Of a stretch of 64,000 bases of DNA, positions 24,794 through 33,138 are shown in pieces. Position 1 is the stretch's first letter; each line of letters begins with the position of its first letter. The notes under the pieces were generated by a model. It saw only the letters and a list, made by a program, of their open reading frames with translations. It was not told the DNA's origin and searched no databases. The stretch is from CATOSK01 sp963665735. GTDB taxonomy: Bacteria > Chloroflexota > Dehalococcoidia > Lucifugimonadales > UBA3495. The translations under genes and the position numbers were made by a program. Location of the stretch: positions 2,046,001 to 2,110,000 of the forward strand of contig OY762444.1 of assembly GCA_963665735.1 (NCBI GenBank), in the 5' to 3' direction.

Positions 24794-25714
24794 TCAGTCG
24801 GCGGTTTGGGTCTTGGCGTTGATGAAAAGTTGATGGAGGCGGGAGTAGTTGTTGGATATGGCGGTTACGGCCTGGGCGCGGGAGAGTTCGCCGTTTTTGT
24901 GCCGGACGATGGGCTGCCAGAAAACGGTGCGGCCTACGGCGAATCCGATGACGGCCGGGGACTGGGCGGCGACGGTCAGCCAGTGGTCAACCTTGGCGGC
25001 GTCTTCACCCCGGCCCAGGATGATGATTCCCACGTCGTCGCGTCCGCCGGCCCGCACCTGTCGAGCCACCAGTTCCAGGGAGTCCGGGGCGTCAATGCCT
25101 TCCAACTTCCAAACGTCGGGTTCAACGCCGGCGTCCTGCAACTGGGCAATGGCCTGGGCCATCAAGCCGGGGCGCAGGTCGGCGTCAAAAGTGCCGGAGG
25201 CCGATTGTTCCGGGGTGGGCGGGACGATTAACTCGAACATGAACTTGAGGCCGGCGGTGTGTACGGCGTCGGAGGCGGTCTTTAACCGGCCCCGCTGCCG
25301 TTGGTTCAAGTCGGCGTCGCCGTCGGGGTTGTAGCGCACCAACGCCTTGGCGAAGGCTACTTTGGCCTCCAGCAGCTTGTCCAGGAAGGCGTCGCCGTAC
25401 TCGAAATCGAACTCTTCCTGGCCGCTCTTTTCCATACAGGTGCAAGCGGTGAAACCGCGCTGGTGGGCGTCGGCCAGAATTTCCGCGCCGTACTGCTGGT
25501 CAACCAGGATGGCGGAGGTGTCGGAGGCGATGCCGCCGGCTACAGATTCCAGGTATCCGTCGTAGATGATGCGCTTGTAGCTGGACAGCAGGGGCACCGA
25601 TTCGGGAGGCACCGCCGCGCCGCTGACGCCCAGCAATCCGGCCTCGAAGCTGCCCCGGTGGTCGAAGGGGAGGATGAAAAGGTCTTTACCGTAACCTGCG
25701 CCGCTAGCGGCCAT
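24794..25714 (-). CDS. DUF2090 (IolC C-terminal-like) sugar-phosphate aldolase
   Basis: A 306-residue protein from ATG 25714 (GGGAGG about 5 nt upstream; a longer frame to 25750 overlaps pgi and is not preferred). The opening LFILPFDHRGSF, the phrases AILVDQQYGAEIL and KFMFELIVPPT, and the end GFAVGRTVFWQPIV mark the TIM-barrel aldolase domain otherwise found as the C-terminal half of IolC and related to tagatose-bisphosphate aldolases. The likely reaction is cleavage of a 2-keto sugar phosphate such as 2-deoxy-5-keto-gluconate 6-phosphate. It starts 16 bp after pgi in a pentose-phosphate gene set with no inositol genes in view, so its true substrate is open. Confidence 0.8.
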   Translation of the reverse strand: MAASGAGYGKDLFILPFDHRGSFEAGLLGVSGAAVPPESVPLLSSYKRIIYDGYLESVAGGIASDTSAILVDQQYGAEILADAHQRGFTACTCMEKSGQEEFDFEYGDAFLDKLLEAKVAFAKALVRYNPDGDADLNQRQRGRLKTASDAVHTAGLKFMFELIVPPTPEQSASGTFDADLRPGLMAQAIAQLQDAGVEPDVWKLEGIDAPDSLELVARQVRAGGRDDVGIIILGRGEDAAKVDHWLTVAAQSPAVIGFAVGRTVFWQPIVRHKNGELSRAQAVTAISNNYSRLHQLFINAKTQTAD

Positions 25715-25730
25715 AAAACCTCCCGGCGGG

Positions 25731-27362
25731 TCAGTCCGCCAGTTCCGCAATCAATTTTTTCAGCCCCTCATCGGAGTCGCCGCCCGGCAGTACGATGCGG
25801 GCGCAGCGACGGCCGATTTCCCGCAACGCCTGGAAGTCGCCCAGGGATTGAGCGTCGTTCAGGGTGGCGAAGGAAAAGGGGCAGCCGGGGATGTCAATTT
25901 CGTCCTGATGCTCGGCGACAAGCTGCAAGAACAGGCCGGAGTTGGGGCCGCCCTTGTGCAGTTGGCCGGTGGAATGAAGGTAGCGCGGGCCGTAGCCGAC
26001 GGTGGCGGCGATGCAGTGTCGGGCCATGACCCGCCGGCGCAAGTCGTCCAGGGCCGATTCCATTTCCGGGGTAGGAAGTCCATAGACCAGCACGGCCAGG
26101 TAGTCCCCGGCGTTGGCGTCGGCCAGCAATTCCTTGATAGAGCCGACGTTTTCCATTGCGGGCAGCTTGCCGCCGGCGCGGTAGTCATCCAACATCCGGT
26201 CGGTGCGGTCTTTGGCCGATTGCACGTCTGGCTGGTCGAAGGGGTGAATCCCCAAGGCTGCCCCGGCTGCGGCGGTGGCAAATTCCCACCGGAAAAACTC
26301 GGCGCCAAGGTCGTAACCGTCGGCCAAGTCCAACTGCATTACCGGCTGGCCGGCGGCGGTCAACCGGCGGCAAGTTTCGTCCCAAAGGTCGTTGTCGTCG
26401 CCGGCCAAGCGCAGATAGACGAAAAGACGGTCATGGCCGTAGGCGTCGGGGGGCATGGCGGGTTCGCCGGCTACCGGGATAATGCCGGTGGATTCTTTGC
26501 CCAGACTTTCGGCCAGCATTTGCTCAACCCACAACCCGAAGGCGGCGATGGCCGGGGATGCGGCGATGGTAAGTTTATCCCGGCCCTGGCGTTGGGCTTG
26601 GGCCATGACCAGGCCGAGTTGGAATCCGGGGTTTTCGGCGACAGGAACGTCCGGGCCGCAGGCTTGGCGCATGGCGTCGGCGCGGGCCAGCAGCCGGGAC
26701 AGGTCAACGCCGGAAAGGGCCGCCGGAACCAGGCCAAAGTAGGACAGCACGGAGTAGCGTCCGCCAATGTCCGGCGGGTTGAGGAAGGCGCGGCGGAATC
26801 CGGTTGCGGCGGCCAGCCGTTCCAGGGAAGTACCGGGGTCGGTGACGGCGGCGAAATTCCCGCCGGCCAAGTCCGGGCCGACGGCGGTTTCCACCAGGGC
26901 GCGGAAGTGGGCGTAAAGGGTGTTGGGTTCGATAGTGGAGCCGGACTTGGAGGATACCAGGAACAGGGTCTTGGCCGGGTCAATGCGGCGGGTGACGGCG
27001 GCTATCTGCGCCGGCAGGGTGGAATCAAGGACGATAAGCTGCGGGTACTCGCCGGAGTCGGGAGCGATGGTCTGGCGGAGGACTTCGGGGCCGAGACTGC
27101 TGCCGCCCATGCCCAGCAGGACGACGTGACGAATCCCGGCGTCGCGGACTTGGCCGGCGAACCGCTCCAGGTCGGGGACTTGCGCCCGCATGGACTCAAT
27201 GCAGGTCAGCCAGCCCAGCCGGTCGGTGATTTCCGTTGGGTCGGGTTTCCAAAGGGTATGGTCACCCTGCCACAGACGGCGCGGGGCGTCCTGCCGGCCC
27301 ATTTGGGCAGCCAAAGCGTCAATGTCGGGCAAGTTTGCGGTCAAGGAAGGCGTTACAACCAT
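25731..27362 (-). CDS. pgi: Glucose-6-phosphate isomerase
   Basis: A 543-residue protein with both SIS-type subdomains: GMGGSSLGPEVL and SSKSGSTIEPNT bind the phosphate, GGRYSVLSYFGLV and ESTGIIPVAGE line the active site, and STGQLHKGGPNSG near the C-terminus carries the conserved His/Lys. It resembles the isomerase half of the transaldolase-isomerase fusions found in some bacteria; here tal is a separate gene ending 5 bp upstream, as if the fusion were split. It interconverts glucose 6-phosphate and fructose 6-phosphate. No clear Shine-Dalgarno is seen, which fits translational coupling to tal. Confidence 0.92.
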   Translation of the reverse strand: MVVTPSLTANLPDIDALAAQMGRQDAPRRLWQGDHTLWKPDPTEITDRLGWLTCIESMRAQVPDLERFAGQVRDAGIRHVVLLGMGGSSLGPEVLRQTIAPDSGEYPQLIVLDSTLPAQIAAVTRRIDPAKTLFLVSSKSGSTIEPNTLYAHFRALVETAVGPDLAGGNFAAVTDPGTSLERLAAATGFRRAFLNPPDIGGRYSVLSYFGLVPAALSGVDLSRLLARADAMRQACGPDVPVAENPGFQLGLVMAQAQRQGRDKLTIAASPAIAAFGLWVEQMLAESLGKESTGIIPVAGEPAMPPDAYGHDRLFVYLRLAGDDNDLWDETCRRLTAAGQPVMQLDLADGYDLGAEFFRWEFATAAAGAALGIHPFDQPDVQSAKDRTDRMLDDYRAGGKLPAMENVGSIKELLADANAGDYLAVLVYGLPTPEMESALDDLRRRVMARHCIAATVGYGPRYLHSTGQLHKGGPNSGLFLQLVAEHQDEIDIPGCPFSFATLNDAQSLGDFQALREIGRRCARIVLPGGDSDEGLKKLIAELAD

Positions 27363-27367
27363 GAGGA

Positions 27368-28501
27368 TTAGCGGGGCGCTTGTTGGGCCAGCAGCAGTTG
27401 GGAACGCTTTATTTCGATGTTGTCGAAAAGCAGGTCAAAGGAATCGGCGAAGGCTTTAACCCCGTCGGTCAGCAGTTGGTCGGTGATGGCCGTCATGCTG
27501 ACGCCGGCCTGGGCCACCGATTCCAGGACTGCGGCGGCCTGGGCAACGCCTTCGGTCACGGCCTGGCAAACATCGCCGTGGTCAATGAAGGCGTCCAGGG
27601 TGGCGTCGGGCATGGTGTTGACGGTATCGGCGCCCATCAGGGTATCCACGTACAGGACATCGCTGTATTCCGGGTTCTTGGTGCCGGTGCTGGCCCACAG
27701 GGGCCGCTGCACCCGCGCGCCCTTGGCTTGCAGCCGTTGGAACCGCTCAGTGGCAAAGGTTTCCTGGAAGGCTTGGTAGGCCAGCTTGGCGTTGGCGACG
27801 GCGGCTTGGCCCATCAAGCGGCTGATTTCGCCGTTGCCGGCGCTGAGCCGGGCGGCCAGTTCGTTGTCAACGGCGGTGTCAACGCGGCTGACGAAGAAGG
27901 AGGCCACCGACGCGATTTTGGAGAGGTCGCCGCCCTTTTCGGACAAGTCCTCCAGCCCGGCGATGTATGCCTCGCGCACCTGGGCGTAGGCGTCCAGGGA
28001 GAAAATCAGGGTTACGTTGACGTTGACGCCCTGGCCGATGAGCTGGCGGATGGCGGGTATTCCTTCCGGGGTGGCGGGAACCTTAATCAGCACGTTGGGC
28101 CGGTCGAGGGTGCGGAAGAAACGGGCAGCCTGCTCGACGGTGCCGGCGGTGTCGTGGGCCAGGTGGGGGTTGACTTCCAGGGAGGCGTAGCCGTCCACGC
28201 CGTTGCTGCGGTCATAGGCGGGGCGCAGCAGGTCGGCGGCGGCCTGAATGTCGCTGACCACCAGGTCCTCATAGATGTCGTTGGCGGATTTGCCGGCGTC
28301 GGCCAGTCGGAGGAGCGCGTCGTCGTAATCGGCGCTGCCGGAAATGGCCTTCTCAAAGATGGTGGGGTTGGCGGTGAGGCCGCTGACGCCCTGGTCAATG
28401 AGGGACTGCAAGGCGCCGGAGGCAATCATGCCCCGGCTGATGTTGTCGTACCAGATGGACTGGCCCAGGGCGTTGGCCCGGCGGATGTTTTCGGCTGACA
28501 T
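27368..28501 (-). CDS. tal: Transaldolase
   Basis: A 377-residue protein of the larger TalB/actinobacterial type. It has GLTANPTIFEKAISGS, then NVLIKVPATPEG with the Schiff-base Lys (K140), NVNVTLIFSLDAY, and TGTKNPEYSDVLYVD-like C-terminal segments. The ATG at 28501 has GGGAG about 8 nt upstream. It transfers a dihydroxyacetone unit between sedoheptulose 7-phosphate and glyceraldehyde 3-phosphate. Five bp separate it from pgi; a 523-bp repeat-filled gap separates it from tkt. Confidence 0.93.
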   Translation of the reverse strand: MSAENIRRANALGQSIWYDNISRGMIASGALQSLIDQGVSGLTANPTIFEKAISGSADYDDALLRLADAGKSANDIYEDLVVSDIQAAADLLRPAYDRSNGVDGYASLEVNPHLAHDTAGTVEQAARFFRTLDRPNVLIKVPATPEGIPAIRQLIGQGVNVNVTLIFSLDAYAQVREAYIAGLEDLSEKGGDLSKIASVASFFVSRVDTAVDNELAARLSAGNGEISRLMGQAAVANAKLAYQAFQETFATERFQRLQAKGARVQRPLWASTGTKNPEYSDVLYVDTLMGADTVNTMPDATLDAFIDHGDVCQAVTEGVAQAAAVLESVAQAGVSMTAITDQLLTDGVKAFADSFDLLFDNIEIKRSQLLLAQQAPR

Positions 28502-29024
28502 GATGCGGCTCCCGGGTATGGATTTTTTGGTTGGGGGATTTACCCCCTCCCTGGCCCTCCCCCTGGTAGGGGGAAGGGATTTTGCCCTCTACCGTCATAC
28601 CGGCGCAAGCCGGTATCCAGGATTCCTTGCGACTGCCGAGGTTGTTGTGTGCTTGGGATTTCTGGATTCTGGCGAAAGCCGGAATGACGATACATCCTCA
28701 AGCATTCTTATTGTTGCGGGACTGGCCGGTTTGACGGGTTTCACCCCCATCCTAACCTTCCCCCGTCAAGGGGGAGGGGATTTTTGCCCTCTACCGTCAT
28801 ACCGGCGCAGGCCGGTATCCAGGATTCCTTGCGACTGCCGAGGTTGTTGTGTGCTCGGGATTTCTGGATTCCGGCTCCTTCGGCTATGCTCAGGACAGGT
28901 TTCGCTGGAATGACGATACATCCTCAAGTATTCTTATCGTTAAAGGACTGGCCGGTTTAACGGGTTTCACCCCCATCCTAACCTTCCCCCGTCAAGGGGG
29001 AAGGGATTTTTTCATTGGCTTGGG
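28502..29024. repeat. Tandem pair of R2-R5-R1 repeat blocks
   Basis: No gene is visible. A block made of an R2 hairpin, an R5 element and an R1 element (about 28545-28740) is repeated at about 28745-29005 (period 202 bp at the start, 226 bp at the end). The second block has a 23-nt extra segment (ccttcggctatgctcaggac..., 28877-28899) inside its R1 hairpin. Confidence 0.85.
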
Positions 29025-31031
29025 TTACGCCAGCAGGGACAGGGCTTCTTGGACTACGCGCTGGGGGGTCAGGCGGAATTTTTCGTAGAGGACTTCGCCG
29101 GGGGCGGAGGCGCCGAAATGGGGGACGCCGACGGCCTTGCCTTCCAGTCCCACGTAACGCTCCCAGCCCAGGGGTGACGAGGCTTCGATGGATACCCGCG
29201 CTTTGATTTCCGGGGGCAGTACCCGATGCCGGTACTCTTCGGGCTGAGAGTCGAACAGTCCCCAGGCGGGCAGGGAAACCACGCGGGCCGGGATTCCCTG
29301 GTCTTCCAGTTGCTGGCCGGCGTTCAGGGCGATGACGACTTCGGAGCCGCTGGCCAGCAGGATTACGGCGGGGTTGGGACCGGATTCCCACAGGACGTAG
29401 CCGCCCTTCTGGACGCCGGAGGCCGGGGCCAGGGCGGAACGGTCCAGCACGGGCAGGTTCTGGCGGCTGAGGGCCAGTGCGGTGGGGCCGTTCTTGCGGG
29501 ACAAGGCTACTTTCCACGCCTCGACGGTTTCGGTGGCGTCGGCGGGGCGGATGACTTCCAGGTTGGGAATGGCGCGCAGTCCCAAAAGCTGCTCAATGGG
29601 CTGGTGGGTCGGGCCGTCCTGGCCCAAGCCGACGGAATCGTGGGTAAAGACATAGACCACGCGCTGGCCCATCAAAGCCCCCAGCCGGATGGCCGGGCGC
29701 ATATAGTCGGAAAAGAGCAGGAAGGTGGCGGTGTAGGGAATGGCGCCGCCGTGGAGGGCGATGCCGTTGGCAACCGACCCCATTGCGTGTTCGCGGACGC
29801 CGAAATGGAAGTTGCGCCCGCCGTAGGCGCCGGGGCCGAAGTCTCCGGCGTCGCTCAGCAGGGTCTTGGTGGAGGGGGCCAAGTCTGCCGAGCCGCCCAA
29901 CAGGGTTGGCACCTTGGCGGCAATAGCGTTCATCACGGCTCCCCCGGCGTCCCTGGTGGAAACGGACTGGCCGGCATCGGTGAAAAGCTGGCCCAGGCCC
30001 AAGTCCCAACCTTCGGGCAGTTCGCCGCGCAGTTCGGTTTGCAGCCGTTGGGCGTCGTCGGGGAAGGTTTTGGCGTAACGCTCCATCTGGTTTTCCCAGT
30101 CCACTTGCCAACGGCGGCCCCGTTCCACGGCCTCGCGGAAATGGGCCACCGCCGCCTCCGGGGTGGCAAAGGGTTCGGGGTACAGCCAGCCCAGGTTCTG
30201 CTTGGTCAGTTGGGTTTCGTCGGGGCCGAGGGGTTCGCCGTGGACACCGCCGGTGCCGGCCTTGTTGGGGCTGCCGTGGCCGATGACGGTCTGGCAGATA
30301 ATCAGGCTGGGGCGTTTGGTCTCTTTCTGGGCCTCGACGATGGCGGCGTCAATGTCGGACAGGCTGGTTCCCTGCACCGGGCCGATGACCTGCCAGCCGT
30401 AGGCTTCAAATCGCTGGCCCACGTTTTCCAGGAAGGCGATGTCGGTGTCGCCTTCGATGGATATGCCGTTGTCGTCGTAGAAGTAGATGAGCTTGCCCAG
30501 CCCCAGGGTGCCGGCCAGAGACGCGGCCTCGGCGGCCACGCCTTCCTGGAGGTCGCCGTCGGAAACGATAGCGTAGGTGCGGTGGTCAATGATTTCGTGG
30601 CTCTGGCGGTTGTAGCGTTGGGCCAGCCAACGCTCGGCGATGGCCATGCCGACGCCGTTGGCGAAACCCTGACCCAGCGGGCCGGTGGTCAACTCCACGC
30701 CGGAGGCCAGGTCGTACTCGGGATGGCCGGGGGTCTTGCTGCCCCACTGCCGGAAGTTTTTCAAGTCGTCCAGGGAGATTTCGTAGCCGGTCAGGTGGAG
30801 CAGGCTGTAAAGCAGGGCCGAGGCGTGGCCGTTGGACAGGATGAAACGGTCGCGGTTGGGCCAGGCCGGGTCGTTGGGGTTGTGTTTCAGGAACCTATCC
30901 CACAGGACGTAGGCCAGGGGGGCGTCGCCCATCGGCGCGCCGGGGTGGCCGGAGCGAGCCTGTTCCACGGCGTCCACCGCCAGAAACCGGATGGTGTTGA
31001 TACAAAGCTCGTCCAGTTTAGCGTCTGACAT
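29025..31031 (-). CDS. tkt: Transketolase
   Basis: A 668-residue protein, standard length. ATG 31031 is preferred to an upstream in-frame codon because a promoter lies at 31093-31121. The ThDP domain has ARSGHPGAPMGDAPL near residue 25 and VSDGDLQEG, with the Mg-binding DDNGISIEG after it. The pyrimidine domain has FTHDSVGLGQDGPTHQPIEQ with the catalytic His, and a C-terminal domain ends the protein. It shuttles two-carbon units in the non-oxidative pentose phosphate pathway. It heads the leftward series tkt, tal, pgi, DUF2090, gnd. Confidence 0.95.
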   Translation of the reverse strand: MSDAKLDELCINTIRFLAVDAVEQARSGHPGAPMGDAPLAYVLWDRFLKHNPNDPAWPNRDRFILSNGHASALLYSLLHLTGYEISLDDLKNFRQWGSKTPGHPEYDLASGVELTTGPLGQGFANGVGMAIAERWLAQRYNRQSHEIIDHRTYAIVSDGDLQEGVAAEAASLAGTLGLGKLIYFYDDNGISIEGDTDIAFLENVGQRFEAYGWQVIGPVQGTSLSDIDAAIVEAQKETKRPSLIICQTVIGHGSPNKAGTGGVHGEPLGPDETQLTKQNLGWLYPEPFATPEAAVAHFREAVERGRRWQVDWENQMERYAKTFPDDAQRLQTELRGELPEGWDLGLGQLFTDAGQSVSTRDAGGAVMNAIAAKVPTLLGGSADLAPSTKTLLSDAGDFGPGAYGGRNFHFGVREHAMGSVANGIALHGGAIPYTATFLLFSDYMRPAIRLGALMGQRVVYVFTHDSVGLGQDGPTHQPIEQLLGLRAIPNLEVIRPADATETVEAWKVALSRKNGPTALALSRQNLPVLDRSALAPASGVQKGGYVLWESGPNPAVILLASGSEVVIALNAGQQLEDQGIPARVVSLPAWGLFDSQPEEYRHRVLPPEIKARVSIEASSPLGWERYVGLEGKAVGVPHFGASAPGEVLYEKFRLTPQRVVQEALSLLA

Positions 31032-31092
31032 CCTGGCCCCCTGGGTACAAACTTGCCGCCCCGATTCGCTGATGCGCCCAACCTCCGGTACA

Positions 31093-31121
31093 ATTATATA
31101 ACTTAATTGCGATTTACCCAA
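31093..31121 (-). promoter_or_regulatory. Promoter of tkt
   Basis: Minus-strand TTGGGT (31116-31121) and a perfect TATAAT (31093-31098) with a 17-bp spacer, about 60 bp upstream of the tkt ATG. Confidence 0.65.
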
Positions 31122-31353
31122 ATTGGGGCTGGTTGGGGGTTGAGGATTCCCGCTTTCGCGGGAATGACGGGTTGGGCGGGGGATGATTTTCCACCCAGGG
31201 GCGGGTTTTTCACACAGAGGCACAGAGTTCGCAGAGGATCGGGGAGTTTTTGGTGGGTGATGATGGTTTGGAGTCTTGGGGATTTCTGGATTCCGGCTTT
31301 CGCCGGAATGACGGGTTGGGGGATGCGGGCGATTTTGGGTTGGGGATTGGGGG
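31122..31353. repeat. Two R1-type repeats between tkt and the kinase pair
   Basis: An R1 variant (ggattcccgctttcgcggga, about 31143-31170) and a typical R1 (about 31281-31313) fill the divergence-free gap. No gene is visible. Confidence 0.6.
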
Positions 31354-32052
31354 TTAGTCGCGTTCCATGCTGGCTACTACGGTTTTTACGCCGGTCTGGA
31401 GGGTCTCAAAGACTTCGCGGACGCTGCGGCGGGCGTCCACCATCTCGAAGTTGTGGCGGCGGGCCAGGTCGCGAAATTCGTGAATGAGGTCGCTCTGGTA
31501 CTGGATAAAGGTGTCGTAAAGGTCTCGGCCCCGCAGGTAGTCCTCTCCCGATTCCCAATGGTCCAGCTCCCGGTTGGCCAGCACCCGGGGCAGCAGGTCT
31601 TGTACGTCAATGTCGAGGAAAAACACCTGGTCGGGAACCAGGGCGAACTCGAAAACGTCGTCCAGCCAGCGGGCCGGCACGCCCCGGGCCCGGGCCCGGG
31701 CGATGATGGAGAAGATGTAGCGGTCAACCAGGGCCACCTTGCCGGCCTGGAGGGCCGGGATGATGCTCTTTTCCAGCCTGTCCCAAAAGTCGGTGGCGTA
31801 GAAGAGGTTGAGGGTGATGGCGTCCAGGGTATGCCCCCGCATGGCCCGGTCAATGCCGTCGGCGGCCAGGTCGGAGCGGCGGAATCCGGTGTCCAGCACG
31901 GCGTAACCCTCGGTTTCCAGCCATTCTTTGAGCATGGCGATTTGCACGGAGCGGCCCACGCCGTCGGTGCCTTCGACGACGATTAGCCGGCCGGGCATGG
32001 GTTCCCAACTGGCGCCGGGGGGAGTGTGGCCGTAAAAGGTGGGGACTTTCAT
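31354..32052 (-). CDS. Thymidylate-kinase-like protein with altered P-loop
   Basis: A 232-residue P-loop protein of the dTMP kinase family. The Walker A reads EGTDGVGRSVQ, so the Lys that contacts the phosphates is Arg (R34) and the Thr after Ser is Val. The family's DRY motif is present (VALVDRYIF), as is a lid-like Arg-rich helix (IIARARARG). ATG 32052 follows AGGAG at 7 nt. An intact paralogue lies directly upstream at 32308-33138, after a repeat-filled gap. The altered P-loop suggests loss of, or change in, kinase activity; a regulatory or degenerate partner role is possible. Confidence 0.8.
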   Translation of the reverse strand: MKVPTFYGHTPPGASWEPMPGRLIVVEGTDGVGRSVQIAMLKEWLETEGYAVLDTGFRRSDLAADGIDRAMRGHTLDAITLNLFYATDFWDRLEKSIIPALQAGKVALVDRYIFSIIARARARGVPARWLDDVFEFALVPDQVFFLDIDVQDLLPRVLANRELDHWESGEDYLRGRDLYDTFIQYQSDLIHEFRDLARRHNFEMVDARRSVREVFETLQTGVKTVVASMERD

Positions 32053-32307
32053 TCCGGCTCTCCTGAAGGGGTTAGTAGTCTGTAACCATTGAATTGTTGG
32101 TTAATCCGGTTGCAAGCCGTCGGGCGGCCCGGCAAGGCAACTTGTCTCATTCCCTCCGCAGGGGTGCGGGCGGGTTTGAAACCCGCTCCTACGCCGGGAA
32201 ACGGACCCCCACCCCAACCCTCCCCCTGGCCAGGGGGAGGGGGCTTTTGGATTGCGCCGGTATGACGGGTTTGTTGGGTTAGTCATAAATCAAACCGGAA
32301 CAGCCAA
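32053..32307. repeat. R3 and R2 hairpins between the two kinase-like genes
   Basis: An R3 hairpin (gcgggtttgaaacccgctcc, about 32164-32195) and an R2 hairpin (about 32204-32246). No gene is visible. Confidence 0.6.
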
Positions 32308-33138
32308 CTAGCTGTCGGTTTCCAGCGGGTTGTCGGGGAGTTTCCGGGAACCGGGGGGGCGGATGTACCGCCCGGTAAGGCTGGCGCTGCTCAGGGCTTC
32401 GGTAAGGCTCTGGCCCTGAATGGTCATGGTTCCGTCCAGCAGCGGCTCAACGTACTTCCGCACCATGCGCTGCTGGACGGCGATGGGCAAGGTGGCGTCA
32501 ATGGTTATCAGCCCGTACTCTTCGGCCAGACTGTCGTACTCGTCCAGCAAGCGGCCCTGGAATACCCGGAAGGAATCGGCCCGGCTGGCGGCAAAGCCCA
32601 TGTCCTGCCCCGACTCGTAGAAACCGATTTCCTCCCGGCCCACGCTGATGCGGCGGATGGACTCTTCCAGCGGCACCTTGAAATAGAGGCCCAGGGAGGG
32701 CTGGACGGCGAAAGAGTAGATGCGGCGCAGCCAATCCCGGTCAACGCCGCGGGCGGCGTCGCGGGCAAAGGCGGTATAGACGTAGCGGTCGGCCAGCACG
32801 ATGGTGCCGGCTTTCAGGGCGGGCATAATCTGGGTATGGACGCGGCTGGCGAAGTCGGCGGCGTGAATCAGGCTGAAGGACATGGGGGTAAGCAGCCGGT
32901 TGTCCTTACCGCGCTTGGTGGTGCGCCGCACGATGGGGGAAGAGTTCCACTCGGTGAAAACCGTCACCAGGTTCAGGGTGCGGAGCCACTTTTCCAGCAG
33001 GTCAATCTGGGTGCTTTTGCCGGAGCCGTCAATGCCCTCGACGATGATTAGACGGCCGGGATACTCGCCGTCGTTGGGGTGTTCGCCAAAGCGCTCACCC
33101 ATCGCGAAACTGGTTGGCTTGTTGCCGTTGTCGTTCAT
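32308..33138 (-). CDS. Thymidylate kinase-like protein (canonical P-loop)
   Basis: A 276-residue protein from ATG 33138, which overlaps the stop of the Ppx gene by one base (TAATG), so the two are coupled. Walker A is EGIDGSGKSTQ (K41), with LADRYVYTAFARDAARG as the DRY/lid region. It is longer than housekeeping Tmk (about 205-215 residues), with a 30-residue N-terminal extension and a C-terminal tail after residue 245. Because it sits in an operon with Ppx and a second diverged copy, it may phosphorylate something other than dTMP, or serve polyphosphate metabolism; that is inference. Confidence 0.82.
   Translation of the reverse strand: MNDNGNKPTSFAMGERFGEHPNDGEYPGRLIIVEGIDGSGKSTQIDLLEKWLRTLNLVTVFTEWNSSPIVRRTTKRGKDNRLLTPMSFSLIHAADFASRVHTQIMPALKAGTIVLADRYVYTAFARDAARGVDRDWLRRIYSFAVQPSLGLYFKVPLEESIRRISVGREEIGFYESGQDMGFAASRADSFRVFQGRLLDEYDSLAEEYGLITIDATLPIAVQQRMVRKYVEPLLDGTMTIQGQSLTEALSSASLTGRYIRPPGSRKLPDNPLETDS

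Noticed and set aside
26156..26482. Arg-rich plus-strand ORF within pgi as a nested gene
   Set aside because: Low-complexity Arg/Gly/Pro composition, no ribosome site, and full overlap with a conserved enzyme.
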